From Phycisphaerae bacterium (GTDB taxonomy: Bacteria > Planctomycetota > Phycisphaerae > Phycisphaerales > SM1A02), in the NCBI GenBank assembly GCA_016795065.1, contig JAEUIU010000038.1, positions 1-64,000 on the forward strand: a DNA stretch of 64,000 nucleotides, given 5' to 3'. A program made the translations under genes and the position numbers. Below the pieces are notes generated by a model that ran no database searches, was not told the origin of the DNA, and saw nothing but the letters and a program-made list of their open reading frames with translations. Below, piece by piece: positions 10,065 to 19,591 of the stretch. The number at the start of each line of letters is the position of its first letter. Position 1 is the first letter of the stretch.

Positions 10065-10889
10065 GTGACTACGAATCCGACAACGAGTTCATCAGCATCG
10101 AGTCAGCGTGCGGTCGGCGCGATCATCATGGCAGCCGGCAAGGGCACGCGCATGAAGAGCGACCTGCCGAAGGTGATGCACGAGGCCTGCGGCCATCCGA
10201 TGGTCCGATGGGTGGTAGACGCGGCGAAGGCCGCCGGCGTCGACTCGACGACGCTGATCATCGGCCACGGCGCGGAGCTCGTCCGGACCGCATTCGATCA
10301 GGACGCAAGCATCCGCTTTGCGATGCAGTTGCCGCAACTCGGCACCGGGCACGCGGTCGACCAGGCCCGCCCGCACTTCATGCCAGCCCGGGCCAACGAC
10401 GACGTCTTCGTCCTGTGCGGCGACGGTCCGCTCATCCGCCCGCGGACGCTCACGACGCTTCTTGAGACGCACCGCAGGAGCGGGGCGAGCGCCACGTTAG
10501 CCACCAGCGTGATTGACGAACCGACCGGCTATGGCCGCATCGAGCGCGACGCCAAGGGCGACTTCCTCCGGATCGTCGAGCAGAAGGACGCGTCACCGGA
10601 GCAGCTTCGGATTCGCGAGGTCAACCCCTCGTACTACTGCTTCCGCGTCGGCGACCTCTTCAACGCCCTTTCGCGGGTCGACAACAAGAACGCCAGCGGC
10701 GAGTACTACATCACCGACGTGTTCGAGCTCCTCCTCAAGGAGGGCAAGCGTGTCGCCGTGGTCGACGCCGTGCCCGCCGAGGATGTGTTGAGCGTGAACA
10801 CCCCAGAGCAGCTTGCCGAAGTCGATCGCATCCTGCTCGGCCGGACTCCGGCCGTGGCCCCCGACATCGCCCGCGGGAGATACGCATGA
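10065..10889 (+). CDS. GlmU-type UDP-N-acetylglucosamine pyrophosphorylase, nucleotidyltransferase domain only
   Basis: Nucleotidyltransferase domain with the signature GAIIMAAGKGTRMKSDLPKV near residue 20, then QLGTGHAV, FVLCGDGPLI, GYGRIERD and GEYYITDVF, all typical of GlmU. This would make UDP-GlcNAc from GlcNAc-1-P and UTP for cell envelope sugars. Start chosen at GTG 10065; the open frame extends back into the tRNA, so an earlier ATG is impossible. The 274-aa product ends where bifunctional GlmU would continue into the left-handed beta-helix acetyltransferase domain, which is absent. It overlaps prs by 4 nt (ATGA). A TTA codon in GTTAG context is at 10497. Confidence 0.9.
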   Translation: MTTNPTTSSSASSQRAVGAIIMAAGKGTRMKSDLPKVMHEACGHPMVRWVVDAAKAAGVDSTTLIIGHGAELVRTAFDQDASIRFAMQLPQLGTGHAVDQARPHFMPARANDDVFVLCGDGPLIRPRTLTTLLETHRRSGASATLATSVIDEPTGYGRIERDAKGDFLRIVEQKDASPEQLRIREVNPSYYCFRVGDLFNALSRVDNKNASGEYYITDVFELLLKEGKRVAVVDAVPAEDVLSVNTPEQLAEVDRILLGRTPAVAPDIARGRYA

Positions 10890-11869
10890 GTGCTGGTGAC
10901 CGAGAGCACCTCAAGATCTTCGCCGGCACGTCCGGCCGCATCCTCGCGGAAGCGATGTGTGCCCACCTCGAGCTGCCCCTGGGGCTCGGCAAGCCCACCC
11001 GGTTTCCCGACGGCGAGGTCTTCGTCAAGATCGACGAGGACGTCCGCGGTCGCGACTGCTTCGTGGTCCAGTCGACCTGCGAGCCGGTCAACGACAACCT
11101 GATGGAGCTGCTGACCTTCATCGACTGCCTGAGGCGGGCCAGCGCGAAGCGCATCACCGCGGTGATCCCCTACTACGGCTACGCCCGCCAGGACCGCAAG
11201 GACGAGGGCCGCGTGCCGATCACGGCGAAGATGGTCGCCAACCTCATCGCCACGGCCGGGGCCGATCGCGTCCTCTGCATGGACCTGCACGCCGCCCAGA
11301 TCCAGGGCTTCTTCGACATTCCGGTCGACCACCTCTCGGCGTCGCCGGTCATCAGCGACTACTTCCTCCGGCTGCGCGAAACGTTAGGCGAGATCATCGT
11401 GGTCAGCCCTGACGTGGGAAACGTCAAGGTCGCCAACATGTACGCCAACGTCCTGGGCACCGACCTGGCCATCATCGACAAGCGCCGGCAGTCGGGCTCG
11501 CAGGTGGTCATCAAGAACCTGATCGGCGACGTGAAGGGCCGCACGGTCCTCATGTTCGACGACATGATCTCGACCGCCGGCACGGTCTGCGAGGCGGCCC
11601 GCGTCGTGATGGAGGAGGGCGCCACCGACGTCATCACCACCGCGACCCATGCCGTCCTGGTCGGACTGGCCATGCAGCGCCTCAACGACAGCCCGATCAC
11701 GCGGGTCGTCGTCACCGACACGATTCCCGGCGGCGAGCGGGTCGCTCCCCTCCGCGACAAGCTCGTCACCCTCTCGACCGCGAAGCTTCTCGGCGACGCC
11801 GTCCATCGCATTCACCATGACCAATCGGTGTCGGCCATGTTCCGCACCGGCATCGGGACGAAGCGTTAG
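10886..11869 (+). CDS. prs: Ribose-phosphate pyrophosphokinase
   Basis: Makes PRPP from ribose-5-phosphate and ATP, feeding purine, pyrimidine, His, Trp and NAD synthesis. At 327 aa it is full length. Motifs: FPDGEVFVKIDEDVRGRD, IPYYGYARQDRKDEGRVPIT (ATP loop), catalytic DLHAAQIQGFFDIPVDHL, and the PRPP-binding loop TVLMFDDMISTAGT. It begins inside the stop of the GlmU-like gene (ATGA) with GGGAG upstream, so the two are coupled. A GTTAG-context Leu codon is at 11384. The pair links sugar nucleotide and PRPP supply as in Bacillus gcaD-prs. Confidence 0.97.
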   Translation: MSAGDREHLKIFAGTSGRILAEAMCAHLELPLGLGKPTRFPDGEVFVKIDEDVRGRDCFVVQSTCEPVNDNLMELLTFIDCLRRASAKRITAVIPYYGYARQDRKDEGRVPITAKMVANLIATAGADRVLCMDLHAAQIQGFFDIPVDHLSASPVISDYFLRLRETLGEIIVVSPDVGNVKVANMYANVLGTDLAIIDKRRQSGSQVVIKNLIGDVKGRTVLMFDDMISTAGTVCEAARVVMEEGATDVITTATHAVLVGLAMQRLNDSPITRVVVTDTIPGGERVAPLRDKLVTLSTAKLLGDAVHRIHHDQSVSAMFRTGIGTKR

Positions 11870-11929
11870 TCGTCCCGCCTTCCCCCGTTCACACGTTGTC
11901 CATTACGCGTTTTCATCTGGAGAGTACCC

Positions 11930-12589
11930 ATGTCGCATGAGACCCCCACCCTCGACGCGAAGAAGCGAGACCGACTCGGCTCGCGCTTCGCCAAGCGTGA
12001 GCGAGCCGCCGGCCTGCTGCCCGCGGTGATCTACGGACACGGCGCGGCGCCGATGTCCGTGACCATCAATGAGAAGGCGATGCTCACCGCCCTGAAGCAC
12101 GGCTCGCACGTCGTCAACGTCCGCGTCGAAGGCGGCGCCACCGACACCTGCCTCGTCAAGGACCTGCAGTTCGGTTACCTCGGCGACAACGTGATCCACG
12201 TCGATCTCGCCCGCGTCAACCTGGACGAGATCGTCACCGTCAATGTCGCCCTCCACTTCGTCGGCACGCCCGAGATGGCCAAGAAGGCCGGCAACATCGT
12301 GACCCACGATCTGGCCCAGCTCGAGGTCCGCTGCAAGGTGCGCGACATCCCCGAGGAGGTCCGCGTCGACCTCTCGCTGGTGATGCACGGCATGACCCTC
12401 AGCCTCGGCGACGTCAAGCTCCCCCAGGGCGTGACCCCGTCGCTTCCGGCCGATCACATCATCTGCCGAATCCAGACCGTCCAGGAAGTCGTCACGACGG
12501 CCGAGGCCACGACCGCCGAAGCCACCACCCAGCCGGAAGTCATCAAGGAAAAGAAGGACGAGAAGGCCGGCGAGGAGAAGAAGGCCTAA
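11930..12589 (+). CDS. rplY: Ribosomal protein bL25 (CTC/long form)
   Basis: 219 aa, the long CTC form with an extra C-terminal domain. The N-terminal bL25 beta-barrel binds 5S rRNA; features include RDRLGSRFAKRERAAGLLPAVIYG near the start and VIHVDLARVNLDEIVTVNVALHFVG in the middle. The tail is a low-complexity Glu/Lys/Thr stretch ending EKAGEEKKA. GGAG lies about 8 nt before the ATG. It sits between prs and pth, the same order as in the Bacillus gcaD-prs-ctc-spoVC cluster. The stop is TAA followed by C. Confidence 0.95.
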   Translation: MSHETPTLDAKKRDRLGSRFAKRERAAGLLPAVIYGHGAAPMSVTINEKAMLTALKHGSHVVNVRVEGGATDTCLVKDLQFGYLGDNVIHVDLARVNLDEIVTVNVALHFVGTPEMAKKAGNIVTHDLAQLEVRCKVRDIPEEVRVDLSLVMHGMTLSLGDVKLPQGVTPSLPADHIICRIQTVQEVVTTAEATTAEATTQPEVIKEKKDEKAGEEKKA

Positions 12590-12666
12590 CGACTCGTTCA
12601 CTCGCCGCCTGAGGCCGAACCGCCTCGGGCAATCCAACCGTCCCCGCACTGCAACGGCCAATCGCC

Positions 12667-13386
12667 ATGAAACTGATCGTCGGACTCGGCAACCCAGGAC
12701 TCGAATACGATCGGACCCGGCACAACGTCGGGTTCGAGGCGATCGATCGCCTGGCCCGCCGAACCGTGGATCCGGCGAATTCGATCGCCAAGTCGCGCTT
12801 CAGCGGCATGTCGCTCGAGACCGAGTTGCGTGGCGCGGACGCGCCCGAGAAGGTCCTCCTCATCAAGCCCCTGACCTTCATGAACCGGTCAGGGCAATCC
12901 GTCTCGGAAGCCATCCGCTTCTTCAAGCTCGATCCGACCAGGGATCTGCTTGTGATCGTCGACGACATCGCCCTGCCGTGCGGAGCCATCCGCCTTCGGC
13001 CGGACGGTTCGGCCGGGGGTCACAACGGCCTCGCCGACGTCGAGCAGAAGCTGGGCACCAACGTCTACGCCCGATGCCGCATAGGCATTGACGCGCCGGG
13101 TCAGGTGCCGCAGAAGGACTATGTCCTCGGACGATTCCGGCCGGAGCAGCAGGCTCCCGTCGAGGAAGCCATCGAGCAGGCGGTGCAGGCCGCCCTCTGC
13201 TGGGTGACATCAGGCATCACGACGGCGATGAACCGTTTCAACACCGTTCGCGACGCATCCCGCACCGCGAAGTCCGCCGACGGGCCGGCAACGGCCCCGA
13301 AGCAATCGACGACCGCGCGACCCTCCCCTATCCGCCAAGCGGGCCAACAGGCCAGCGACGCGGAGGGGGACCGCAAGGCGCCGTGA
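12667..13386 (+). CDS. pth: Peptidyl-tRNA hydrolase
   Basis: Recycles peptidyl-tRNA released from stalled ribosomes. The first 185 residues are classical Pth: LIVGLGNPGLEYDRTRHNVGF (catalytic His about 18-19), then LLIKPLTFMNRSGQSV, and IVDDIALPCGAIRLR...GSAGGHNGLADVEQKLG. The protein is 239 aa, longer than usual by about 50 residues; the extra C-terminal tail is Ala/Thr/Pro/Gln-rich and looks disordered. It directly precedes rpsF; the stop overlaps a possible GTG for rpsF at 13383. Confidence 0.96.
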   Translation: MKLIVGLGNPGLEYDRTRHNVGFEAIDRLARRTVDPANSIAKSRFSGMSLETELRGADAPEKVLLIKPLTFMNRSGQSVSEAIRFFKLDPTRDLLVIVDDIALPCGAIRLRPDGSAGGHNGLADVEQKLGTNVYARCRIGIDAPGQVPQKDYVLGRFRPEQQAPVEEAIEQAVQAALCWVTSGITTAMNRFNTVRDASRTAKSADGPATAPKQSTTARPSPIRQAGQQASDAEGDRKAP

Positions 13387-13424
13387 ACGCATCACTCACG
13401 CCAACCACGAAAGACGAGACCACC

Positions 13425-13859
13425 ATGTCCGAAATCGATACCCGAATCCAGACCTACGAAGGCATGTTCCTTTTCCCGCAGTCGGCCACCTCCGACCTCC
13501 AGGGAAGCGTTGACCACATCACCGACATCCTCCAACGCGGCGGAGCCGAGATCATCGCCCTCCGCAAGTGGGATGAGCGTCGCCTCGCCTACGACATCCA
13601 CGGCAACAAGCGTGGCGTCTACTTCCTCGCCTACTTCAAGGCGAAGACGCAGTCCCTCGCCGGAATGGAACGCGACTGCCGACTGAGCGAGCGCATGCTC
13701 CGCTCCCTCATCACCCGCGCCGACCACGTCCCCGCCGAGGAGATCGCCGGCCACGAAGGCCGACAGCAGATCGCCGACGAGATCAAGCTCCGCGGAGCGG
13801 CACCCGCTGCTGCCGGCGCCGCGGCTCCCGCCGCCCCCGTCGCCACCTCAGACGCCTAA
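13425..13859 (+). CDS. rpsF: Ribosomal protein bS6
   Basis: Small-subunit protein that pairs with bS18. Recognised by IQTYEGMFLFPQSATSD near the start, then ILQRGGAEIIALRKWDERRLAYDI, KRGVYFLAYFKA and RLSERMLRSLITRADH. I choose ATG 13425 (144 aa) because bS6 starts close to this motif; GTG 13383, overlapping the pth stop, would add 14 residues. The C-terminus is an Ala/Pro-rich tail. It is closely followed by a strong terminator, so ssb has its own promoter. The usual partner gene rpsR (bS18) is not in the window. Confidence 0.95.
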   Translation: MSEIDTRIQTYEGMFLFPQSATSDLQGSVDHITDILQRGGAEIIALRKWDERRLAYDIHGNKRGVYFLAYFKAKTQSLAGMERDCRLSERMLRSLITRADHVPAEEIAGHEGRQQIADEIKLRGAAPAAAGAAAPAAPVATSDA

Positions 13860-13880
13860 TCGGCTGCCCGAGGAATCAGA

Positions 13881-13917
13881 ACAGCCGCCCGCGAACATCG
13901 CGGGCGGCTGTTTGTTT
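13881..13917 (+). terminator. Intrinsic terminator after rpsF
   Basis: A perfect 14-bp stem (13881-13894 with 13898-13911, GC-rich core GCCGCCCGCG) with a 3-nt loop is followed by TTGTTTG. It closes the GlmU-prs-rplY-pth-rpsF transcript. Confidence 0.9.
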
Positions 13918-14173
13918 GTGTGCGGGGACGCGTCGCGTGGCCGCGACCATCCAGGTTGTCCACAATCGAAATTCATCGAGAAATTCCGCCAGATTCGGCG
14001 AGTCGCTTCCGGGCGTTGCTACCATCCTCGCAACCGTCGGCCGCACCCGTCGGGACCGAGACGGTCATCGTTTGGGCACTGGGCTCAAGTCATGACGACC
14101 GTCAGTTGAGGCACGCCATCCCATCGAGCATGCTCGGGGGAGCTCAGGCGACAACAGACAGGCATTCACTCAC
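13918..14173. promoter_or_regulatory. Region upstream of ssb with a DnaA-box-like site
   Basis: The 256 bases between the rpsF terminator and ssb must carry the ssb promoter. TTGTCCACA (13956-13964) differs by one base from the consensus DnaA box TTATCCACA. It is solitary, so a regulatory role is only a possibility. No obvious Shine-Dalgarno precedes the ssb ATG. Confidence 0.35.
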
Positions 14174-14644
14174 ATGCCCAACTACAACAAGGTTCTCCTG
14201 ATGGGGAACATCACTCGCGACATTGAGCTCAAGCACACTGCGAGCAATCAAGCTGTCGCGACCATCGGTCTCGCCGTCAACCGCCGTTACAAGACCAAGG
14301 AAGGCGAGGATCGCGAGGACGTGACCTTCGTCGACTGCGAAGCCTGGGGACGCACCGCAGAGGTGATTCACCAATACTTCGGCAAGGGCAAACCCATCTT
14401 CGTGGAAGGCCGGCTGAAGCTCGATCAGTGGGAAGACAAGGACGGCAAGAAGCAGTCAAAGCTCCGCGTCGTGATTGAAGGCTTCGAGTTCGTCGAGTCA
14501 CGTGGCGGCGGCGACGGTGGTGGCGGCGGCGGTGGCGGCGGACGGTCCTCGGGCAACCGCGAGTACGCTCCAAGCACTCGAGCTTCGGGGAACCGCGGCC
14601 AGGGCACGCACCAGCCAGTCGAGGAAGAGGACATCCCGTTCTGA
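14174..14644 (+). CDS. ssb: Single-stranded DNA-binding protein
   Basis: Classical bacterial SSB, 156 aa. The OB-fold N-domain runs MPNYNKVLLMGNITRDIE to about residue 112, with TIGLAVNRRYKTKEG, FVDCEAWGRTAEVI and FVEGRLKLDQWEDKDG. A Gly-rich linker encoded by GGTGGCGGC repeats follows, and the acidic C-terminal tip EEEDIPF is the docking peptide for replication and repair partners. The position after rpsF matches the common rpsF-ssb pairing, but a terminator lies between them. No rpsR follows. Confidence 0.97.
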   Translation: MPNYNKVLLMGNITRDIELKHTASNQAVATIGLAVNRRYKTKEGEDREDVTFVDCEAWGRTAEVIHQYFGKGKPIFVEGRLKLDQWEDKDGKKQSKLRVVIEGFEFVESRGGGDGGGGGGGGGRSSGNREYAPSTRASGNRGQGTHQPVEEEDIPF

Positions 14645-15385
14645 GTCGATCGAGGCTCTGGCTGGGTTGCGAACAAGCGGGGATCGAGAGCGGCTTGCTA
14701 GGCGTCGCGCTCGTCGGAGGTCGAGTGCGCCCTGAGAGCGGGCATTGACCAATCGACGGGCGGACAAGTCTGGTGCCGCTCGGCTCCCGGCTTCGTCTCA
14801 GTGAACCCGAATGGCTGGGCGCCCGCTGAGAAGCTCCATGGATGGGCCCGTAGGGACTTCAGGCAGGACGCGTGCGTTGGCACGACTGCCACGATCGCCT
14901 TGCAGGTCGCCTTCAGGCTTCACGGGTCACGGGCTCCTGTCCCGACCTCAAGGCCGATTCTCGCCACCGACCTGGTTGCAGGTCCCTTAGCCGATTCACC
15001 AAGCTCTCCGTCAGGCGGCTCCTCCGTGGATTCCCGGAGAGGGTCTCCTGCGGATCGCCGCCCACCGCTGGAGCGTCTTGAAGACACTGGCCCTGCTCGG
15101 CTAGCACTACAACGCCCCTTAGCTTCTGCTACGGCCGGGCGGAGGCCTTCGCTGGCTGCGTCGATGCTTGATTTCGCCTCTCGATGTATCGCTGCGGATA
15201 CACCTTCGAGGCGAAATCGGCGCATCTTCCACCTTGGAATTGGGCCAGCAAAGGCCCCGCTCGCCCTCGCAACGAACCTAAGGGGCGCTGTAGTGCTAGC
15301 AGCCCGTTGCGAAAGTCATTTGGGCTGCGCACGAGACTAGCCACCGCCGGACGATCTCACGCTCGATGTCGAGGAGAATCCCAGC
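14645..15385. other. Non-coding region with a large foldback structure
   Basis: About 740 bases between ssb and the S9 peptidase gene. No frame gives a recognisable protein. The left half shows nothing notable; the right half (15100-15327) is occupied by the foldback repeat listed separately. The last 60 bases should contain the promoter of the peptidase gene. Confidence 0.55.
15100..15327. repeat. REPIN-like foldback element, copy C (diverged)
   Basis: The outer arms 15100-15122 and 15278-15300 are inverted repeats matching at 22 of 23 positions (GCTAGCACTAC...CCCCTTAG). Nested inside are an 11-bp perfect stem (15170-15180 with 15208-15218) and a TGTATC/GATACA stem around loop GCTGCG (15185-15202). 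The right end, 15300-15327, is one 28-nt REP unit starting CAGCCCGTTGCG and ending TTGGGCTG. The central GTATC-CGCAGC-GATAC hairpin (reverse complement) is the same as in copies A and B, which is why I place it in the same family. Confidence 0.75.
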
Positions 15386-18262
15386 ATGATGCGACGATGG
15401 AAGTGCGGCCTGCTCCTGGCCTCTTGGATTTGCCTCGGATTGCATGGCCGACCTACCGCTGCTGATACCGACATGGCGAAGATCGCCGTTCCTGCGGCGG
15501 TTGGAGGCGGCACGCGCACCGTTGACCTCTCGAACAACGGAAACAGCGACGATCGCCGCCCAGCAGTCGGGGGCACAGCCGATGACTACGCTCGCGCTGC
15601 AAGCCTCCCGAGCCAGATCCAGAATCTCGTGACTCGGGATCGCGTGGATGCTCATTGGATCGACGGCAGCCGGCTCTGGTATCGCGTCAACGTGGGCGTC
15701 GGCAACCAGGAGACCGCATTCGTTTACGTGGATGCCGCGAAGGGAACCAAGCAGCCGCTCTTCGATCACTCGCTCGTCGCCGCTTCGCTCACACACCGCC
15801 TTGGCCGGCCAGTGGAGGCGACCATGTTGCCGATTGAACGCATCGATGTCGACGGCGACGATCTCATCCTCCTCGTTCGGGGCGCCGGACCCTATCGATG
15901 GCGGAAAGGCCCTGAAGGAGAACGGCTGGTCGAACCGCAGCCGGCCGATCTCGCTCGATTCGAGTGCCAACTCGTACACGACGAGATTCGCAGCCGGAGG
16001 CGAGCGGGGCCCTCGATCCATCTGCGATTCGTCAATCACCGTCGGACCCCTGTCACTCTGGCGTGGATTGACGCCGACGGAGCGCGACGGGACTACGGCC
16101 GCGCTGATCCGGGAAGCGAACTCGATCAGCAGACATTCGCGGGCCATGCATGGGCGGTCTTCGACGCGAGCGGCGATCGTATTGGCTCTTTGCTCGCGCC
16201 GGACTTTTCCTGCGTCGTGTCGATCCCGCGCGATGACGCAGAGGAGGCTTCAGAAGGGGCTTCAGGGGAGAAGTCCGTTCATCCTGCGGGCAACTCTCTC
16301 GTGTCTTCGGAAGGCGCGCGGCACCAGGATTCCCGAGGCGCCGGATCGGAAGCCACCCGTGCATCGTCGAACGCCCCGGGCCAGGCACGGTGCCGGTTCG
16401 TCCAACACAACCTCGAGCTCATTGCCTCCGATGGCGCTGTCCTTCTTCGCACAAATGATGGAACTGCGGACCGCTTCTACGGCGAGCCCGTGTACTGGTC
16501 TCCTGACCGCTCCCACGTCGTTGTCACGCGGCGCACCCCTGCCCAACGGCACGCGGTTCACCTGATCGAGAGTTCGCCCCCATCCGAGGGCCAGCCTCGA
16601 CTGCACACATTCGACTACCTGAAGCCCGGTGATCGGATCGAACAGAGTTGGCCGATCTTGATCAGGGTCAATGACGCGCGGGTGCTGAACGGCGCCGAGA
16701 CCGGGCCCGAAGCCGGGCCCAACTCGGCACGGCTCTTTCCCCAGCCATGGTCCATCGACCATCTCGAATGGGCGCCCGATGGACGCAGCTTCAGCTTCCT
16801 CTACATCGAACGAGGTCACCGCGTCGTCCGGGTGATCCGGGTCGATGCCGCCACTGGCGCTGCGACTGCCGCGGTGAACGAGGAACCGAGCACCTTCTTC
16901 GATTTTGCGGGGAAGCTCTCCTTCGAACGATTGCCCGAGACCGCCGAGATCCTCTGGATGTCCGAGCGAGACGGTTGGAATCACCTCTACCTGATCGACG
17001 CTCATACAGGCGAAGTGAAGACGCAGGTCACCAAGGGATCGTGGGTGGTACGCGGAGTCGAGCGGCTCGACCGCGAAAACCGATCGGTTCTCGTACGTGT
17101 CTCGGGTATCGATCCGAAGCAGGATCCCTATCACGTCCACTATGCTCGCGTTTCCCTTGATGGCGGTTCACCTCAAGCGGGCGGCACGGCAACGTCGAGG
17201 GCCATCGGGAACCACGTCACCATGCTGACGGAGGGGGATGGCACGCATTCGATCGAGTGGTCTCCGGACGGAACGCACTTCCTCGATCGCTGGTCGCGGG
17301 TCGACCTGCCTCCCGTCACCGAACTGCGCCGGGCCGTCGACGGCACCCTTGTGATGGAACTTGAGCGGGCCAACTGGGACGGGCTACTCGACAAGGGTTG
17401 GATTCCACCGCAGCGATTCGTCGCCAAAGGCCGCGACGACACCACCGACATTTGGGGCGTCGTCTGGCGCCCAACGGTGTTGCGAAGGACCGAGACAAAT
17501 GCTGCCATGACGCAGGAAGCTCCATCCGGCCTTGGCCGTTCGCAGCGAGCGAGTGACTCCATGCCCGCGCGCCTTCCCATCATCGAGTGCATCTACGCCG
17601 GCCCGCAGGACTCGTTTGTGCCGAAGTCCTTCAGCGCCTGGCATGGCCAGCGGGAACTCGCTGAACTCGGTTTTGCCGTGGTTCAGATCGACGGCATGGG
17701 AACGTCGAACCGAAGCAAGGCGTTTCACGACGTCTGCTGGAAGAACCTGAAAGACGGCGGCTTCCCCGATCGTGTCCGTTGGATCAAGTCGCTGGCAGCA
17801 GCCCATCCGGAGTGTGACGCCAGTCGCGTCGGTATCTACGGCGGATCGGCAGGCGGGCAAAACGCCATGCGTGCGGTGCTGGACCATGGCGATCTCTATT
17901 CGGCTGCGGCTGCCGACTGCGGGTGCCACGACAACCGCATGGACAAGATCTGGTGGAACGAACTGTGGATGGGCTGGCCCGTCGACGAGAGCTACGCCGC
18001 AAGCTCGAATGTCGTCGATGCCGGGAAGCTGAACGGAAAGCTCCTTCTCACCGTCGGCGAGTTGGACCGGAACGTCGACCCCGCATCGACGATGCAGGTT
18101 GTGGACGCGCTCGTCCGAGCGGACAAGGACTTCGAACTTGTGGTCCTTCCGGGCATGGGCCATGGAGCCGGTGAGAGCGACTACGGCCGGCGGCGGCGGG
18201 CTGACTTCTTCGTTCGACATCTCCTTGGCGTTGATCCGCGCCGCGACGTCCGCCTCGATTGA
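15386..18262 (+). CDS. Exported S9 family peptidase (dipeptidyl-peptidase IV type)
   Basis: 958 aa with an N-terminal signal peptide ([21 protein letters not shown]). Residues about 60-650 look like the DPP4 beta-propeller: repeated blades such as [48 protein letters not shown] and [15 protein letters not shown]. The C-terminal alpha/beta-hydrolase has nucleophile Ser821 in YGGSAGG, Asp894 in GELDRNVDP and His926 in GMGHGAG. Such enzymes remove dipeptides, usually after Pro or Ala, in the periplasm. A poorly conserved insert around residues 280-330 is rich in Ala/Gly/Ser. It stands alone in a gene-poor stretch; no partner transporter is adjacent. Confidence 0.93.
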   Translation: MMRRWKCGLLLASWICLGLHGRPTAADTDMAKIAVPAAVGGGTRTVDLSNNGNSDDRRPAVGGTADDYARAASLPSQIQNLVTRDRVDAHWIDGSRLWYRVNVGVGNQETAFVYVDAAKGTKQPLFDHSLVAASLTHRLGRPVEATMLPIERIDVDGDDLILLVRGAGPYRWRKGPEGERLVEPQPADLARFECQLVHDEIRSRRRAGPSIHLRFVNHRRTPVTLAWIDADGARRDYGRADPGSELDQQTFAGHAWAVFDASGDRIGSLLAPDFSCVVSIPRDDAEEASEGASGEKSVHPAGNSLVSSEGARHQDSRGAGSEATRASSNAPGQARCRFVQHNLELIASDGAVLLRTNDGTADRFYGEPVYWSPDRSHVVVTRRTPAQRHAVHLIESSPPSEGQPRLHTFDYLKPGDRIEQSWPILIRVNDARVLNGAETGPEAGPNSARLFPQPWSIDHLEWAPDGRSFSFLYIERGHRVVRVIRVDAATGAATAAVNEEPSTFFDFAGKLSFERLPETAEILWMSERDGWNHLYLIDAHTGEVKTQVTKGSWVVRGVERLDRENRSVLVRVSGIDPKQDPYHVHYARVSLDGGSPQAGGTATSRAIGNHVTMLTEGDGTHSIEWSPDGTHFLDRWSRVDLPPVTELRRAVDGTLVMELERANWDGLLDKGWIPPQRFVAKGRDDTTDIWGVVWRPTVLRRTETNAAMTQEAPSGLGRSQRASDSMPARLPIIECIYAGPQDSFVPKSFSAWHGQRELAELGFAVVQIDGMGTSNRSKAFHDVCWKNLKDGGFPDRVRWIKSLAAAHPECDASRVGIYGGSAGGQNAMRAVLDHGDLYSAAAADCGCHDNRMDKIWWNELWMGWPVDESYAASSNVVDAGKLNGKLLLTVGELDRNVDPASTMQVVDALVRADKDFELVVLPGMGHGAGESDYGRRRRADFFVRHLLGVDPRRDVRLD

Positions 18263-18835
18263 ATCGCGACTTCGTGCGATCGAAGTTCGAATCGCGACGC
18301 GAGCTTCCCTGCCCTCGATTGAGTCGCCCCTGCTGAGGCAGGACTTCTCTTTGGCACCCTTCACGCTCTCCAACCGGGCCGGAAGGAGTGACGATCTGGC
18401 GGTCGAGCCGGAAGTCGATTCAAAGGACGCGGGCACGGAAACAACGCGATGCGAAACGCAAGACGGGGCTTCAGGGCGCGGGCATCGAGATGAGGGCTTC
18501 GAGGCCGGTGGATCAAGACTGGGGCGTCAGGATTGGGGCGTCAGAACGGGGCATCAGGACGGGGCATCAGGACGGGGCATGCGCCGAGAGGATCTCGCCA
18601 ATGGCCACGCAACACGCTTCAACGAGGGACCAACTACTGCCGCGGTCGCACCTCCGGTCGTCTAAGCCGTCCCATACTCGATCGGCTCTGAGCGACCCTT
18701 GCTCGGCCCCTTGTCGCCGAGCGATCGTTGGGCCGCGCCGAAGAAGCAGCGCGTTAGCATCCTGTGCAACACTTGAAGCCGCTTCGCTTCACTCCGCTCG
18801 CCCTTGAGCGTTGTCACGACCGTTGGACTTGCGTG
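18263..18835. other. Non-coding gap with a short tandem repeat
   Basis: About 570 bases between the S9 peptidase and the YafK-like gene. Frames run through it but none is recognisable or has a signal sequence. Apart from the 13-nt tandem repeat at 18521-18583, I see nothing distinctive. The promoter of the next gene must lie near its right end. Confidence 0.5.
18521..18583. repeat. 13-14 nt tandem repeat
   Basis: Four full copies and one partial copy of GGGGC(A/G)TCAGGAC-like units are arranged head to tail; the third and fourth are identical. Similar looser GGGC-TC words precede it from about 18460. It lies in non-coding DNA. Confidence 0.75.
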
Positions 18836-19591
18836 ATGTACCTTCGCTTTTCCCGAGTCATCATCGCCGCGACGTTTCTGCTCGCTATCGCGATGATGGC
18901 GACCCTCGCAACCCAAAGCGGTCGTTCGCTCGCTTGGGCGGCGTACACACGGATGCATGGACGCGCCTCGATTGAGGATCGCCTCGGCGAACTCTCGATC
19001 GCCACCCAGCGCATCCGCGATCGATGCGCTCGGGCGGGGTTGCCGTTTCCTCCCGAGACCGTGACGCTTGTCGCCATCAAGGATGTTCGGTTGCTCCTTG
19101 TGTATGGCGGCCCACCTTCCTCCCTTCGTCTGGTCGCCGAATTCCCCATCCTGGGGGCGAGTGGCACCAGCGGACCGAAGCGGTACGCCGGAGATGGCCA
19201 AGTTCCGGAAGGGATCTATGGGATCGAATCGCTCAATCCGAACTCGCGATTCCATCTGGCCCTTCGAGTGGACTATCCCAACGCATCCGATCGGCGCTGG
19301 GCGCAGCGCGACGGGCGCACAGATCTTGGGGGAGACATCATGATCCACGGCGGGAACGCATCGACCGGCTGCCTTGCTATGGGAGATCCCGTGATTGAGG
19401 AGCTTTTCTCGCTAGTCGCAGCGGTTGGCGTAGAGCGAACCAAGCTCGTCACGACTCCAACGGCGGATGTCGCCGCCGCTTCGATCCCGAGCGGCGCGCC
19501 CTCTTGGGTCGCCGAACTTTATGGCGAGATCGAGCGAGAGCTCCTCGCCCTTGAGAACACCAGCGATCCGCCCAAATCGCGCAATCGGTAA
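18836..19591 (+). CDS. YafK-like L,D-transpeptidase-fold murein enzyme
   Basis: 251 aa, beginning with a membrane anchor or signal segment (residues 8-25, VIIAATFLLAIAMMATLA). The catalytic domain has the YafK pattern: YPI-like EFPILGAS, GPKRYAGDGQVPEGIYGIESLNPNS, then His171 in IMIHGGN and Cys179 in STGCLAMGD. In YafK (DpaA/LdtF) proteins this domain acts on peptidoglycan-lipoprotein links rather than making 3-3 crosslinks; that activity is known for E. coli and only inferred here. The ATG at 18836 is chosen because it places the hydrophobic segment at the N-terminus. Confidence 0.88.
   Translation: MYLRFSRVIIAATFLLAIAMMATLATQSGRSLAWAAYTRMHGRASIEDRLGELSIATQRIRDRCARAGLPFPPETVTLVAIKDVRLLLVYGGPPSSLRLVAEFPILGASGTSGPKRYAGDGQVPEGIYGIESLNPNSRFHLALRVDYPNASDRRWAQRDGRTDLGGDIMIHGGNASTGCLAMGDPVIEELFSLVAAVGVERTKLVTTPTADVAAASIPSGAPSWVAELYGEIERELLALENTSDPPKSRNR

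Noticed and set aside
18521-18583. Short repeats as a CRISPR array
   Set aside because: Units are 13-14 nt and directly adjacent, with no spacers and no cas genes; the same holds for 28897-28941.
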